Assembly (NCBI GenBank): GCA_946613705.1 | Contig: CAMOFU010000007.1 | Span: 1 to 24,915 of the forward strand | Direction: 5' to 3' | Length of the DNA: 24,915 bases | From: an uncultured Clostridia bacterium | GTDB taxonomy: Bacteria > Bacillota > Clostridia > Oscillospirales > Ruminococcaceae | Shown here: piece by piece, positions 8,272 to 16,161 of the stretch | Numbering within the stretch: the stretch's first letter is position 1 | Layout: each line of letters begins with the position of its first letter | Notes under the pieces: model-generated | The model's database searches: none | Told to the model about the DNA's origin: nothing | The model's input: the letters and a program-made list of their open reading frames with translations, nothing else | Translations under genes and position numbers: made by a program

Positions 8272-8775
8272 GTGAGAGCGGCGGTGCATTTCGCGGCAGT
8301 GGGAGGAGCGCTCGTGCTGATGCTCGGCGTTCCGTTCCTCTGCTCGGACGGATTCAAAAGGCTCATAAGCTCAGACCCCGATGCGGTGACAAGTGCCACG
8401 ACGGCAGTTGATGCACCCTCGGGGGAATTCGTCGTGCTGATAAACCGCGAAAAGCACCCGAATGCCGAGAACCTTGCGGTGTGGCATGATTTTTTCGAGG
8501 GGCGGGAGGTGCCGTTCATTTTCGAGGATATAGTCTGCGGAACTGCCGCGGGTGATCTGAGCGGGGCTGAGATGGCACGCAGCTTTCAGTCACGGCTCCC
8601 CGAAAACCAGATGAAGGTGCGCTCCGAGGATCCGACGCTGCTTCTCTCAAAGGCAGACAACGGCAGGTTCGATGTGATAGTGCTGTCGGGTGAGGCTGCC
8701 GAGAGATACGGTGCGGTGACAGTAGCCGAGAAGGCAGCTGCCGATGTGATACGGGTGAAGGGGGAGCAGCCGTGA
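8272..8775 (+). CDS. Unknown membrane-anchored extracytoplasmic protein
   Basis: A 167-residue protein I do not recognise. It starts at GTG 8272, three bases after the previous stop with AGGAG inside that gene's end, and its own stop overlaps the next start by four bases (GTGA), so it is translated with its neighbours. One N-terminal hydrophobic segment (about 5-24) would anchor or export it. The remainder is a soluble alpha/beta-looking domain with two cysteines (Cys24 and one near residue 88) and no heme CxxCH, Fe-S or flavin motif. Lying between a flavolipoprotein and a cytochrome b, it may be a structural or docking subunit of that redox module; this is inference from position only. Confidence 0.75.
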   Translation: MRAAVHFAAVGGALVLMLGVPFLCSDGFKRLISSDPDAVTSATTAVDAPSGEFVVLINREKHPNAENLAVWHDFFEGREVPFIFEDIVCGTAAGDLSGAEMARSFQSRLPENQMKVRSEDPTLLLSKADNGRFDVIVLSGEAAERYGAVTVAEKAAADVIRVKGEQP

Positions 8776-9311
8776 GAAGAGTCAATGCTGTACTTGCGAT
8801 GGGGATAACCGCGCTGTTTTTCGTTCATGCCGTTATGGGCGGTTTTCAGCTGATGGGGCTTATGAGCGGCGGCAATACCGTAATGAAGGTGCTGGCATGG
8901 GTGATGATGATATCCATTGTTCTGCATATGCTGATAGGCATAAAGCTGACGGCGGACACGGTCATTGCAATAAAGCGCTCGGGAGCGAGCTACTTCGGAG
9001 AGAACAAGCTGTTCTGGATAAGGCGGATAAGCGGTTTAGCGCTGATGCTCTTTATCGTGACGCACCTGATGATCTTCTCAAACAGCGGAACACCTGTGCG
9101 GCTGGGCTTTTTCGGAACGGCACAGCTGATCTCGCAGATACTGCTGGCGGTCACGCTGGCGCTGCACATCATCACAAATATCCGTCCGCTGATGACGGCA
9201 CTGGGGCTCAGGGGATTCAGAGAGCTTCTGCTCGATGTGATGCTCGTTACGGCAGTGCTGCTGCTGTTTGCGGGTGCAGCGTTCGTGGTGTACTTTATCA
9301 GGTGGCAGTAA
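8772..9311 (+). CDS. Succinate dehydrogenase/fumarate reductase-like cytochrome b subunit
   Basis: Integral membrane protein of 179 residues with five predicted helices. Each of four helices carries one histidine in a membrane context: His19 (FFVHAVMG), His52 (IVLHMLIG), His98 (IVTHLMIF) and His132 (LALHIITN). That is the pattern of a di-heme cytochrome b558 of the SdhC/FrdC type, in which these residues ligate two hemes and pass electrons across the membrane between quinone and the FAD/Fe-S subunits. It starts at GTG 8772, overlapping the previous stop by four bases, and ends 15 bases before the flavoprotein gene. The neighbouring FrdA- and FrdB-like genes support the call. Length and helix count fit the single-subunit anchor type. 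Confidence 0.85.
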   Translation: MRRVNAVLAMGITALFFVHAVMGGFQLMGLMSGGNTVMKVLAWVMMISIVLHMLIGIKLTADTVIAIKRSGASYFGENKLFWIRRISGLALMLFIVTHLMIFSNSGTPVRLGFFGTAQLISQILLAVTLALHIITNIRPLMTALGLRGFRELLLDVMLVTAVLLLFAGAAFVVYFIRWQ

Positions 9312-9326
9312 GAGGACGGTGAGCTT

Positions 9327-10919
9327 ATGGTAAACATTATCGGTGCGGGTCTTGCGGGGCTTTCGGCTGCCTGTGAGCTTGCAAAGCGCGGGATAAGATG
9401 CAGGCTCATCTCGCCGCAGCGCTCGGAGCGGGCACAGTCGGTGCTGGCAGAGGGCGGGATAAATGCCGCGCTCGATACGATGAACGAGCATGATTCGCCC
9501 GCAGAGCATTATGAGGATACGATGCGCGGCGGCTGTTATCTTGCCGACCCGAATGCTGTTGCCGCCCTGACAGAGAATGCTCCTGCGGTCGTGGAAAGGC
9601 TGTTCAGGCTGGGAGTGCCGTTCGGGCTGAACGAAAAGGGTATACAGCTCAGGAATTTCGGCGGGCAGAAGAAAAAGCGCACCGCCTATGCAAAGAGCTC
9701 CACAGGAAAGATACTGATGACGGCGCTTATTGATGAGGTCAGGAAGTATGAGCACAGAGGGCTTGTGAAGAGATACCCGCATCATGAGCTGATAAGGCTG
9801 ATGCTCGCGGAGGGGCGCTGTGAGGGTGCATTTGTGAGGGACTGCTACAGCGGGCTTTGTGCGGAGCTCGGGGGCGAGGTGATACTTGCCTGCGGGGGAA
9901 TGAACGGTATGTTCCCGCGAATGACGACAGGCACGACGCAGAACACCGCAGATGCCGCAGCGGAGCTGTTTGGGCAGGGCATTCGGTTCTGCGATCTTGA
10001 GATGCTGCAATATCACCCGACGACTATCGGGATATCGGGCAAGCGCTGCCTGATAACCGAGGCTGCACGCGGAGAGGGCGGTCGGCTGTGGATAAGCCGC
10101 GGCGGGAGCAGATGGTATTTCATGGAGGAGAAGTATCCCGAGCTCGGGAACCTTATGCCGAGGGACGTTGTGGCGAGAGAGATGTTCTTTGTGCGCGGAC
10201 GTGAGGATACCGACGGTGAGGTGATGCTCGATATGACCGAGCTGACGCAGGAGGTATGGAAGAAGCGCCTGAGCGATCTGCGGGACGAGATAATAAGATA
10301 TACGGGCAGCGACCCCGAGTCCGAGCCGATAGCGGTACACGAGGGGATACATTATTTCATGGGCGGTATAGATGCGGACGAGCGGCACCGCACGAGCGTT
10401 GACGGGCTGTACGCGGCGGGGGAGTGCTGCTGCCTGTATCACGGAGCGAACCGTCTGGGCGGGAACTCGATGCTGGGTGCTGTGTACGGCGGCATAACAG
10501 CCGCCGAAACTGCCGCCTCACGAAGCAAGGACACTGACGGCAGCGAGCCTCAGTTCTCTGCCGCCGACGACCCGCTGCTGACCGATGCCCGCACAGAGTT
10601 CACGGAGGCGCTCGGAGAGATACTCACAGGCGGGCTCGGCATAGTCAGGAGCGGTGAAGCTCTTGAAAGTGCGATAGAGCGGGCGGAGAGACTGAACGTG
10701 TGCTGTCCGCGTGAGGAAAACAAAAGGCAGCTCGGGCTGGCGATGCTGCGGTCGGCATACGAACGCAGGGAGAGCAGGGGAGCGCATTACCGTTCGGACT
10801 ATCCCGAGAGCTCGGAGGAGTACCGCAGGCAGACCGTGGCGATACACAGCGGCGGCAGGACAGAGATAAGCTTCCGCAGTCTGCCCGAAAGGAGGGCAAG
10901 CGATGCAGATAAGACTTGA
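9327..10919 (+). CDS. Fumarate reductase/succinate dehydrogenase-like FAD subunit
   Basis: Cytoplasmic flavoprotein of 530 residues. It has an N-terminal dinucleotide-binding GAGLAG (6-11), and the dicarboxylate active site is intact: His230 (YHPTT), Thr244-Glu245, Arg248 (ARGEGG), Arg279-Asp280, His342 (HYFMGG) and Arg376 (HGANRLGGNS). The C-terminal helical domain has the usual RESRGAHYRSDYPE. The histidine that binds FAD covalently in SdhA/FrdA is Gln37 here (AQSVLAEGG), so FAD should be held non-covalently, as in L-aspartate oxidase. I prefer the Frd/Sdh assignment because a matching Fe-S subunit (17-base overlap downstream) and cytochrome b (upstream) are present. The direction of catalysis and the true substrate are open. 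No signal peptide is seen, so it faces the cytosol. Confidence 0.9.
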   Translation: MVNIIGAGLAGLSAACELAKRGIRCRLISPQRSERAQSVLAEGGINAALDTMNEHDSPAEHYEDTMRGGCYLADPNAVAALTENAPAVVERLFRLGVPFGLNEKGIQLRNFGGQKKKRTAYAKSSTGKILMTALIDEVRKYEHRGLVKRYPHHELIRLMLAEGRCEGAFVRDCYSGLCAELGGEVILACGGMNGMFPRMTTGTTQNTADAAAELFGQGIRFCDLEMLQYHPTTIGISGKRCLITEAARGEGGRLWISRGGSRWYFMEEKYPELGNLMPRDVVAREMFFVRGREDTDGEVMLDMTELTQEVWKKRLSDLRDEIIRYTGSDPESEPIAVHEGIHYFMGGIDADERHRTSVDGLYAAGECCCLYHGANRLGGNSMLGAVYGGITAAETAASRSKDTDGSEPQFSAADDPLLTDARTEFTEALGEILTGGLGIVRSGEALESAIERAERLNVCCPREENKRQLGLAMLRSAYERRESRGAHYRSDYPESSEEYRRQTVAIHSGGRTEISFRSLPERRASDADKT

Positions 10920-11631
10920 CATCACCCGACGGGAAAGCGCAGCGGAGCAGTCCTATCTGCTGAGCGTTATGTTTGAGTCCGACGATCCCGCCGCGACAGT
11001 TGCCTCCGCTCTGACGGAGATCAATGCCGACAGCGGCAGACGGGACATAAACGGCAGACCGTTCACGCCCGTTCGCTGGGAGTGCAGCTGCCTGCAAAAA
11101 AAGTGCGGTGCCTGTGCGATGGTAATAAACGGCCGCCCGATGCTCGCCTGCGATGCAAGGCTTGCGGAGCTTTCAAGGCGGGGAGCTGTAACGGTGGAGC
11201 CGCTGAAAAAATTCCCGCCCGTTGCCGACCTGATCGTTGACCGCAGCGGTATGTTTGAAGCTCTCGAAAGTGCGGGGCTCTGGCTCGAAAACGGCGGTAC
11301 TGTCGGCAGCGAAAACACCGATCTCGGGTTTGAGGCATCGCGCTGTCTGCAATGCGGCTGCTGCCTTGAGGTCTGTCCCAACTTCTATGTGGGCGGGGAG
11401 TTTTTCGGCATGGCAGCCGCTGTGCCGAATACACGTCTGCTTGCTGCCGCAGATGATGCCGCGGCGGGAGATCTGAAGGCTTCGTACAGAAAGCACGTTT
11501 ACAACGGCTGCGGAAAGTCGCTTGCCTGCCGCAGCATATGCCCCGCGGGGATAGATGCCGAAAGGCTGCTCGTCAGCTCCAATGCCGCTGCTGTCTGGAA
11601 AAGGCGGTTCGGCGGACGGAAGAAGAGATGA
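10903..11631 (+). CDS. Fumarate reductase/succinate dehydrogenase-like iron-sulfur subunit
   Basis: Electron-transfer subunit of 242 residues between the FAD subunit and the cytochrome b. The N-terminal ferredoxin fold has the 2Fe-2S ligands Cys61/Cys63, Cys68, Cys71 and Cys83 (CGAC core). The C-terminal domain has CLQCGCCLEVCP (148-159) and Cys203, Cys209 and Cys213 (ACRSICP) for the 4Fe-4S and 3Fe-4S clusters. It starts at 10903 behind a strong AGGAGGG, inside the last codons of the flavoprotein gene, and its stop overlaps the next start (ATGA). All three clusters look complete. Such overlap means tight co-translation with the FAD subunit. Confidence 0.92.
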   Translation: MQIRLDITRRESAAEQSYLLSVMFESDDPAATVASALTEINADSGRRDINGRPFTPVRWECSCLQKKCGACAMVINGRPMLACDARLAELSRRGAVTVEPLKKFPPVADLIVDRSGMFEALESAGLWLENGGTVGSENTDLGFEASRCLQCGCCLEVCPNFYVGGEFFGMAAAVPNTRLLAAADDAAAGDLKASYRKHVYNGCGKSLACRSICPAGIDAERLLVSSNAAAVWKRRFGGRKKR

Positions 11632-12515
11632 GGGCGAGACTTGCGGCAGTGCTGCTGGCAGCGCTGATGCTCTTCGGCTGCGGACCGAGGTATCACTATG
11701 AGGTCAGGCGGGATCTGAGCGTATATTTTTCAAATGCCGATGAGGTGATCGAGGACATACGGAATGCACTGAGGTCGAGGTGGAAAAGCGTTACTGTGAC
11801 CTATAGCTCTCACGGGAACAATATGGCGGATATCGAGGCCATTGCTGCCGAGCTTATGGATCACGCTCTTGCCGAGACAGACCGTCCCGATGAGGGTGAT
11901 TATCTCAGGCAGCAGTACGGCGGCTATGAGATAAAGTACGGCTACACCGAGGATAACGGCGAGTATGCCTACGAGCTGACTATCATACCCGAGTATTACT
12001 CAACTGTCGGTCAGGAGGAAAAGGTGGACGAGGCAGTGAGGGAGATCACGGCGGATATCGGCGGGAGCGAGTATGAGCGGATAAGGGCAGTATGCGATCA
12101 CCTGAAGGATAACGTAAGCTATGATAAAGCGGCGGCAAAGAGCGGCAGCAACCGCCTGAAGGCGACCGCCTATGCAGCGCTTATCCAGCACAGAGCGGTG
12201 TGTCAGGGGTATGCCGTGGCTGCCTACAGACTGCTGCGCGAGTGCGGGATAGATGCGAGGATAGTCACAGGTACGGTCACGCGGGAGGACGGCAGCGAGG
12301 AATACCATGCATGGAACCTTGTCGGGCTTGACGGGAAGTACTATGAGCTCGATGTCACATGGGACGACCGCAGCGGCAGTGATGAGTATTTCCTCAGATG
12401 CGCCGCCGATATCCCCGACCACAGAAAGGACGACAGATTCATGTCGGCGGAGTTCACTGCGAAGTATCCGCCGTCCGAGGAAAGCTATGATGCAGGGAAA
12501 GGTATGGTATGGTAA
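11628..12515 (+). CDS. Transglutaminase-like lipoprotein
   Basis: Exported lipoprotein of 295 residues. The ATG at 11628 overlaps the previous stop (ATGA) and yields a signal peptide with lipobox LFGC (Cys18); an upstream in-frame ATG at 11538 would lie deep inside the Fe-S gene. The C-terminal half is a transglutaminase/protease-like domain with the catalytic triad visible: Cys192 (RAVCQGYA), His227 (EYHAWNLV) and Asp242 (LDVTWDD). Such bacterial surface proteins may be peptidases or cross-linking enzymes; no substrate can be named. Its place inside an iron and redox operon is odd, and it may process or anchor surface components of the system. It ends one base before the next start. Confidence 0.85.
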   Translation: MRARLAAVLLAALMLFGCGPRYHYEVRRDLSVYFSNADEVIEDIRNALRSRWKSVTVTYSSHGNNMADIEAIAAELMDHALAETDRPDEGDYLRQQYGGYEIKYGYTEDNGEYAYELTIIPEYYSTVGQEEKVDEAVREITADIGGSEYERIRAVCDHLKDNVSYDKAAAKSGSNRLKATAYAALIQHRAVCQGYAVAAYRLLRECGIDARIVTGTVTREDGSEEYHAWNLVGLDGKYYELDVTWDDRSGSDEYFLRCAADIPDHRKDDRFMSAEFTAKYPPSEESYDAGKGMVW

Positions 12516-12516
12516 A

Positions 12517-12933
12517 ATGAAGAAACTCTCAACTATCGCGGCGGTAATAACAGCGGCGCTCTCGCTGCTGCTCACTATAGGTATCAAAACTGTGTTCCCC
12601 GCCTGCGAGCATAAGACAGATACGGGAATGTGGATGAGCTGCCACTGGGCAGAGCAGGCGGTGTTTGCCGCAGGCATAGGGCTTTGCTGCGCGGGCGTGC
12701 TTGCGGTGATCGTCAGAAGCCCGAGGGTGCGTGCCGGTGTGTCACTCGGCATGATACCTGCCGCGATATCAGCAATGCTTATCCCGAACATATTCATAAA
12801 TCTGTGCATGAAGACAGATATGCAGTGCCATTCGGTCATGCGGCCCGCAGTGATGCTCATATGCGGCGCAGTCGCAGCGGCGGCGGCGGTCACGGCATTT
12901 CTGAGCCTTAAAGCGAAGGAGAGGTCGGAGTAA
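12517..12933 (+). CDS. DUF4418-family membrane protein with Cys/His/Met motifs
   Basis: Small membrane protein of 138 residues with about four hydrophobic segments (about 5-27, 46-66, 74-95, 109-130). Extracytoplasmic loops carry conserved-looking ligands: Cys30, then MWMSCHW (38-44), and LCMKTDMQCHSVM (97-108). Spacing and residues suggest paired metal or redox sites. It matches my memory of DUF4418 proteins, which commonly sit next to FtsX-like ABC genes as here. The ATG at 12517 is two bases after the upstream stop; an earlier ATG at 12490 would overlap the transglutaminase gene. The stop overlaps the next start by one base (TAATG). Function is unknown. Confidence 0.7.
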   Translation: MKKLSTIAAVITAALSLLLTIGIKTVFPACEHKTDTGMWMSCHWAEQAVFAAGIGLCCAGVLAVIVRSPRVRAGVSLGMIPAAISAMLIPNIFINLCMKTDMQCHSVMRPAVMLICGAVAAAAAVTAFLSLKAKERSE

Positions 12934-14126
12934 TGAGCCTTGCATTCAAGAACCTGCGCGGCAAGCCCGTAAGGACGGCGGTGCTCGTGATACTCACGGT
13001 GCTGCTGGCGCTGACGGTTTTTGCGGGAACGCTTACTGTAAGCAGTCTGCGTTCGGGACTGGGGTCACTGGAAAACAGGCTCGGTGCAGAGGTCATGGTC
13101 GTGCCGTATGAGGCGACAACGAAGAAGAGCTTTGAAAATATCCTGCTCCAGGGCAGCACGGGGTATTTCTACATGGATAAGTCGGTGTACGATAAGATCA
13201 GCAAGACAGAGGGCATCGGCCGCATATCGGAGCAGTTCTATCTTGCCTCTACGAGCTCGGGCTGCTGCTCGATACCCGTGCAGATAATCGGCATCGACCC
13301 CGAGACCGATTTCACCGTTCAGCCGTGGATAAAGAAAAGCTTTGACAAGCCGCTGGGCGACTGTGATATAGTTGTCGGGAACGATCTCAATGCCTTTGTC
13401 GGGGATACGCTGCAATTCTACGGCACCGACTGCCGTGTTGCGGCAAAGCTTGAAAAGACGGGCACGAGCTTTGATACGACGGTGTTCACGAACGAGAGCA
13501 CTATCAGGAAGATGATCCGCGCCTCGATAGACAAGGGGCTGAACAATTTCAAGGACATAGACCCCGAGCAGGTGGTGTCCTGCGTGATGATCGACCCTGC
13601 CGAGGGCTACACGGCGGACGATGTGGTGAACGACATAAACCTGCATATAAAGAAGGTCAGGGCAGTGCGCACCAAGGAAATGATCTCGGGCGTGTCGGAC
13701 AGTCTGAGCGGAGTATCGCGCATCGTCGGGATACTGATCTTTGCGGTGTGGGTGCTCGGCGGGGTGATACTGCTGCTGGCATTCACGATGAGCGTGAACG
13801 AGCGCAGGAAGGAATTTGCGGTGCTTCGTGTGATCGGTGCCTCACGCGGAAGGCTGGCGAGGACGGTCATGGCAGAGGCTCTGACGGTAGGAGTGACAGG
13901 CAGTCTTATCGGTATAGGTCTGGGACTGCTGATAATGCTGCCCTTTGCGAATGCAGTCGAGGGGCTGCTGTCGATGCCCTACCTGCTGCCCGATATCTGG
14001 AGCATAGCCGCGATAGCCTGCGCGGCAGCTGCTGCGGCGATAGTAACGGGTGCAGCTGCTGCGGCGGTTTCGGCATACCGAATAAGCCGTCTGGACACCG
14101 GAGTTATCCTGAGGGGGGACAACTGA
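12933..14126 (+). CDS. FtsX-type ABC transporter permease (second ABC system)
   Basis: Permease of 397 residues with the N-terminal helix (about 12-35), a MacB-like extracytoplasmic domain (about 36-250) and three C-terminal helices containing ERRKEFAVLRVIGASRG, the FtsX hallmark. A single permease here would act as a homodimer with the ATPase that follows, unlike the paired permeases upstream. Its stop overlaps the ATPase start by one base (TGATG), and its start overlaps the DUF4418 stop, so the three are co-translated. The extracytoplasmic domain has a Cys-Cys pair (SGCCSIP) and further cysteines absent from the other two permeases. The substrate is unknown. Confidence 0.88.
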   Translation: MSLAFKNLRGKPVRTAVLVILTVLLALTVFAGTLTVSSLRSGLGSLENRLGAEVMVVPYEATTKKSFENILLQGSTGYFYMDKSVYDKISKTEGIGRISEQFYLASTSSGCCSIPVQIIGIDPETDFTVQPWIKKSFDKPLGDCDIVVGNDLNAFVGDTLQFYGTDCRVAAKLEKTGTSFDTTVFTNESTIRKMIRASIDKGLNNFKDIDPEQVVSCVMIDPAEGYTADDVVNDINLHIKKVRAVRTKEMISGVSDSLSGVSRIVGILIFAVWVLGGVILLLAFTMSVNERRKEFAVLRVIGASRGRLARTVMAEALTVGVTGSLIGIGLGLLIMLPFANAVEGLLSMPYLLPDIWSIAAIACAAAAAAIVTGAAAAAVSAYRISRLDTGVILRGDN

Positions 14127-14803
14127 TGCTGTTAAAGGGTGAGGGCATAGCCCGTGAATTTATCCGCGTAAGCGGCGGCAGCAACCGCTTTACTGCGGTG
14201 CAGGATACAGATATAGAGCTTCACGGCGGACAGCTGACGGTGCTGAGCGGCAGGTCGGGCAGCGGCAAGACCACGCTGCTGAATATGCTTTCGGGGCTGC
14301 TTCCGCCTACGAGGGGAAGAGTGCTGCTTGACGGAGAGGACATCTATTCTCTGAACGATGCGAAGCTCTCGCGGCTGAGAAACCGAAAGCTCGGTGTCGT
14401 TCCGCAGGGTCAGACGGCGATACACAGTCTCACGGTCAGGGAAAACATACTGCTGCCCTGTACTCTATACGGCAATGCCGACGCAGCTGATGAAGAGTAC
14501 GCGGCATCGCTTATGGAGCGGCTCGATATTGCAGCGCTCGCATCTGTCAGACCTGCGGAGCTTTCCGGCGGAGAGCTGCGCAGAATGGCGATAGCTCGGG
14601 CTATGATACGTCACCCCGAGGTCATCTTTGCCGACGAGCCGACCGGAGATCTTGACGATGAGAACACGGCAGTGGTATTTGAGTTCCTGCGCAGTGCCGC
14701 AGGGGACGGGGCTGCGGTGCTCGTCGTATCGCACGAGGCTGCCGCGGCAGACTATGCCGACAGACGTTTGACCATGACCAAAGGTGAGATAGCCGAAATG
14801 TGA
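14126..14803 (+). CDS. ABC transporter ATP-binding protein (second ABC system)
   Basis: ATPase of 225 residues for the preceding permease. Motifs are complete: Walker A GRSGSGKTT (42-50), Q-loop near Gln94 (VVPQGQ), signature LSGGE (146-150), Walker B FADE with Glu171 and D-loop GDLD, and switch His203. I chose ATG 14126, which overlaps the permease stop and has a GAGGGGGG ribosome site; the open frame runs further upstream only as a shadow of the permease. It is the last gene of the long + strand operon and is followed by a bidirectional terminator. Confidence 0.93.
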   Translation: MLLKGEGIAREFIRVSGGSNRFTAVQDTDIELHGGQLTVLSGRSGSGKTTLLNMLSGLLPPTRGRVLLDGEDIYSLNDAKLSRLRNRKLGVVPQGQTAIHSLTVRENILLPCTLYGNADAADEEYAASLMERLDIAALASVRPAELSGGELRRMAIARAMIRHPEVIFADEPTGDLDDENTAVVFEFLRSAAGDGAAVLVVSHEAAAADYADRRLTMTKGEIAEM

Positions 14804-14845
14804 CCGCAGCGGTGCTCTCGGATATTATATCAGCATCAACATCAA

Positions 14846-14890
14846 CAAAAACAGCCGTATCTGCTTTTTTTGGGATACGGCTGTTAATTG
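14846..14890. terminator. Bidirectional terminator between convergent genes
   Basis: Perfect 12-base arms AACAGCCGTATC (14850-14861) and GATACGGCTGTT (14874-14885). On the - strand the hairpin is followed by T5, giving a good terminator for the serine hydrolase gene; on the + strand the tail TAATTGTTAT is only moderately T-rich, but this is the only candidate terminator for the long iron operon. Confidence 0.8.
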
Positions 14891-14984
14891 TTATACTATA
14901 TCATATATTATACTCTGCTGATCGTGTCGGGTAACGCAAGGGCATCTTTGGGCTTATGCCGTCCGCGCATCTCACCTGACGGTA

Positions 14985-16109
14985 TCATTCGTATGCATCG
15001 TATGCCCCGGGGTTGAAAAACTCATAAACGGTGTGGGATATGTCAAAGAACCTGTAATGCTGCTCAAAGGCAATATCGGGGACCTCTGCCATTACCACAA
15101 GAACATAGTCGGCATTGGGCGAGTAGACGATGGCGGCATCGTGCGAAACGTCAAATGTGTCGCCCGTTTTGTTTGCACACTCGGCTCCGTAAGGCAGCGC
15201 CGCGGGCAGCTTGCCGCGGAATTTCTGCTGGAAGAGTATGTCAAGCATCTGCTCGGAGGCATATTCCGAAACGCATTCCTTGCGGTAGATGCTCTCAAGG
15301 ACGTGCGCTGCGTCCCTTGCGCAGGTCTGATTGTCCTTGTCGGCAGTCTCGAGCCCCTCATAGTTCGTCGAGGGCTGCAGCCCGTGGTACTGCTTGGTGT
15401 TGGGGCAGCCGTTTGCCTCACACCACTCGTTTATATATGTCAGCCCGATCTTGCGGACTATCATGTTGAATGCCTGGTTATTGCTCATCGCCGCCATGCT
15501 CACAAGCGTGCTGTAGACCTCGTCCTCGTCCACAAGCCCGTCCTCTATCCGCTGATAGCAGGCTGCAAGCGCAAAGAGCTTTATCATGCTGGCGGGGTAA
15601 ACTATGTGGTCATTTATATCGAACCACTCATTCGTCCCCAGATCCTTCAGATAGCAGGACCACTCGCCGTCAAAGCTTTCAAGCTTTTCGGTCAGAGTCT
15701 GCTTCAGCTCTGTCAGTCTGCCCTCGTGCTCGCTGTCCTCGGGCTCGGAGAGCACTGAGGGCTCTGCGCTGTCGGCAGATGCGGGCAGCGCACTGTCCTC
15801 CGTATCGGTGCTCTCGTCGGCGGGCAAACTCTCGTCAGCCGAAGCTGCTTCCCCGTCATGACTGCTTTCGGGTGAAGCGGTGCTCTCCCGAACAGCACTC
15901 TCGCTGCGAGAGATCGTGTCGGTATCCTTGCTGTCCGTTCCGCTCTTGCTGCCGCCGCCCCCGAAGATCATGAGCACGACGAGCAGGAGCGCCGCAAACA
16001 TCAGAGCTCCGGCCCGCGGCGTTATATTCGTGCTTTTAAGCTTGTTCAGTATCTCGGGCTGCCTGTTTTCTTTCTGTTTCGGGTCCTTCCGATCATTACG
16101 ATTCCCCAT
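14985..16109 (-). CDS. Membrane-anchored serine hydrolase with class A beta-lactamase fold
   Basis: A 374-residue protein. A basic cytoplasmic N-terminus is followed by a membrane helix (about 34-49), an Asp/Ser/Glu-rich spacer (about 55-130) and a penicillin-recognising hydrolase domain. Active-site motifs are visible: SxxK as Ser174-Met-Ile-Lys177, SNN at 209-211 (the SDN equivalent) and KTG at 314-316. I do not see the ExxLN omega-loop motif of true class A beta-lactamases, so a cell-wall D,D-peptidase or esterase-like role is at least as likely as antibiotic resistance. The start follows AGGAGAG. It lies 52 bases after the HD-GYP gene and may share its transcript. Confidence 0.85.
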   Translation of the reverse strand: MGNRNDRKDPKQKENRQPEILNKLKSTNITPRAGALMFAALLLVVLMIFGGGGSKSGTDSKDTDTISRSESAVRESTASPESSHDGEAASADESLPADESTDTEDSALPASADSAEPSVLSEPEDSEHEGRLTELKQTLTEKLESFDGEWSCYLKDLGTNEWFDINDHIVYPASMIKLFALAACYQRIEDGLVDEDEVYSTLVSMAAMSNNQAFNMIVRKIGLTYINEWCEANGCPNTKQYHGLQPSTNYEGLETADKDNQTCARDAAHVLESIYRKECVSEYASEQMLDILFQQKFRGKLPAALPYGAECANKTGDTFDVSHDAAIVYSPNADYVLVVMAEVPDIAFEQHYRFFDISHTVYEFFNPGAYDAYE

Positions 16110-16161
16110 TTTTCTCTCCTTTCGTTCTCTGCCCTATAATGCCGACACGGTCGGACTCGTG

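Noticed and set aside
9078..10442. Long - strand open frame (454 codons) opposite the FAD subunit
   Set aside because: Antisense to a clear FrdA-like gene with all motifs; the translation has no recognisable domain.
9327..10919. L-aspartate oxidase (NadB) instead of an FrdA-like subunit
   Set aside because: The missing FAD-linking His would fit NadB, but a dedicated three-cluster Fe-S subunit and a cytochrome b are encoded alongside, and no other NAD synthesis genes are present.
14985..16109. Antibiotic-resistance class A beta-lactamase
   Set aside because: SxxK, SNN and KTG are present, but the ExxLN omega-loop motif is not seen, and the protein has a membrane anchor and long linker more typical of cell-wall hydrolases.
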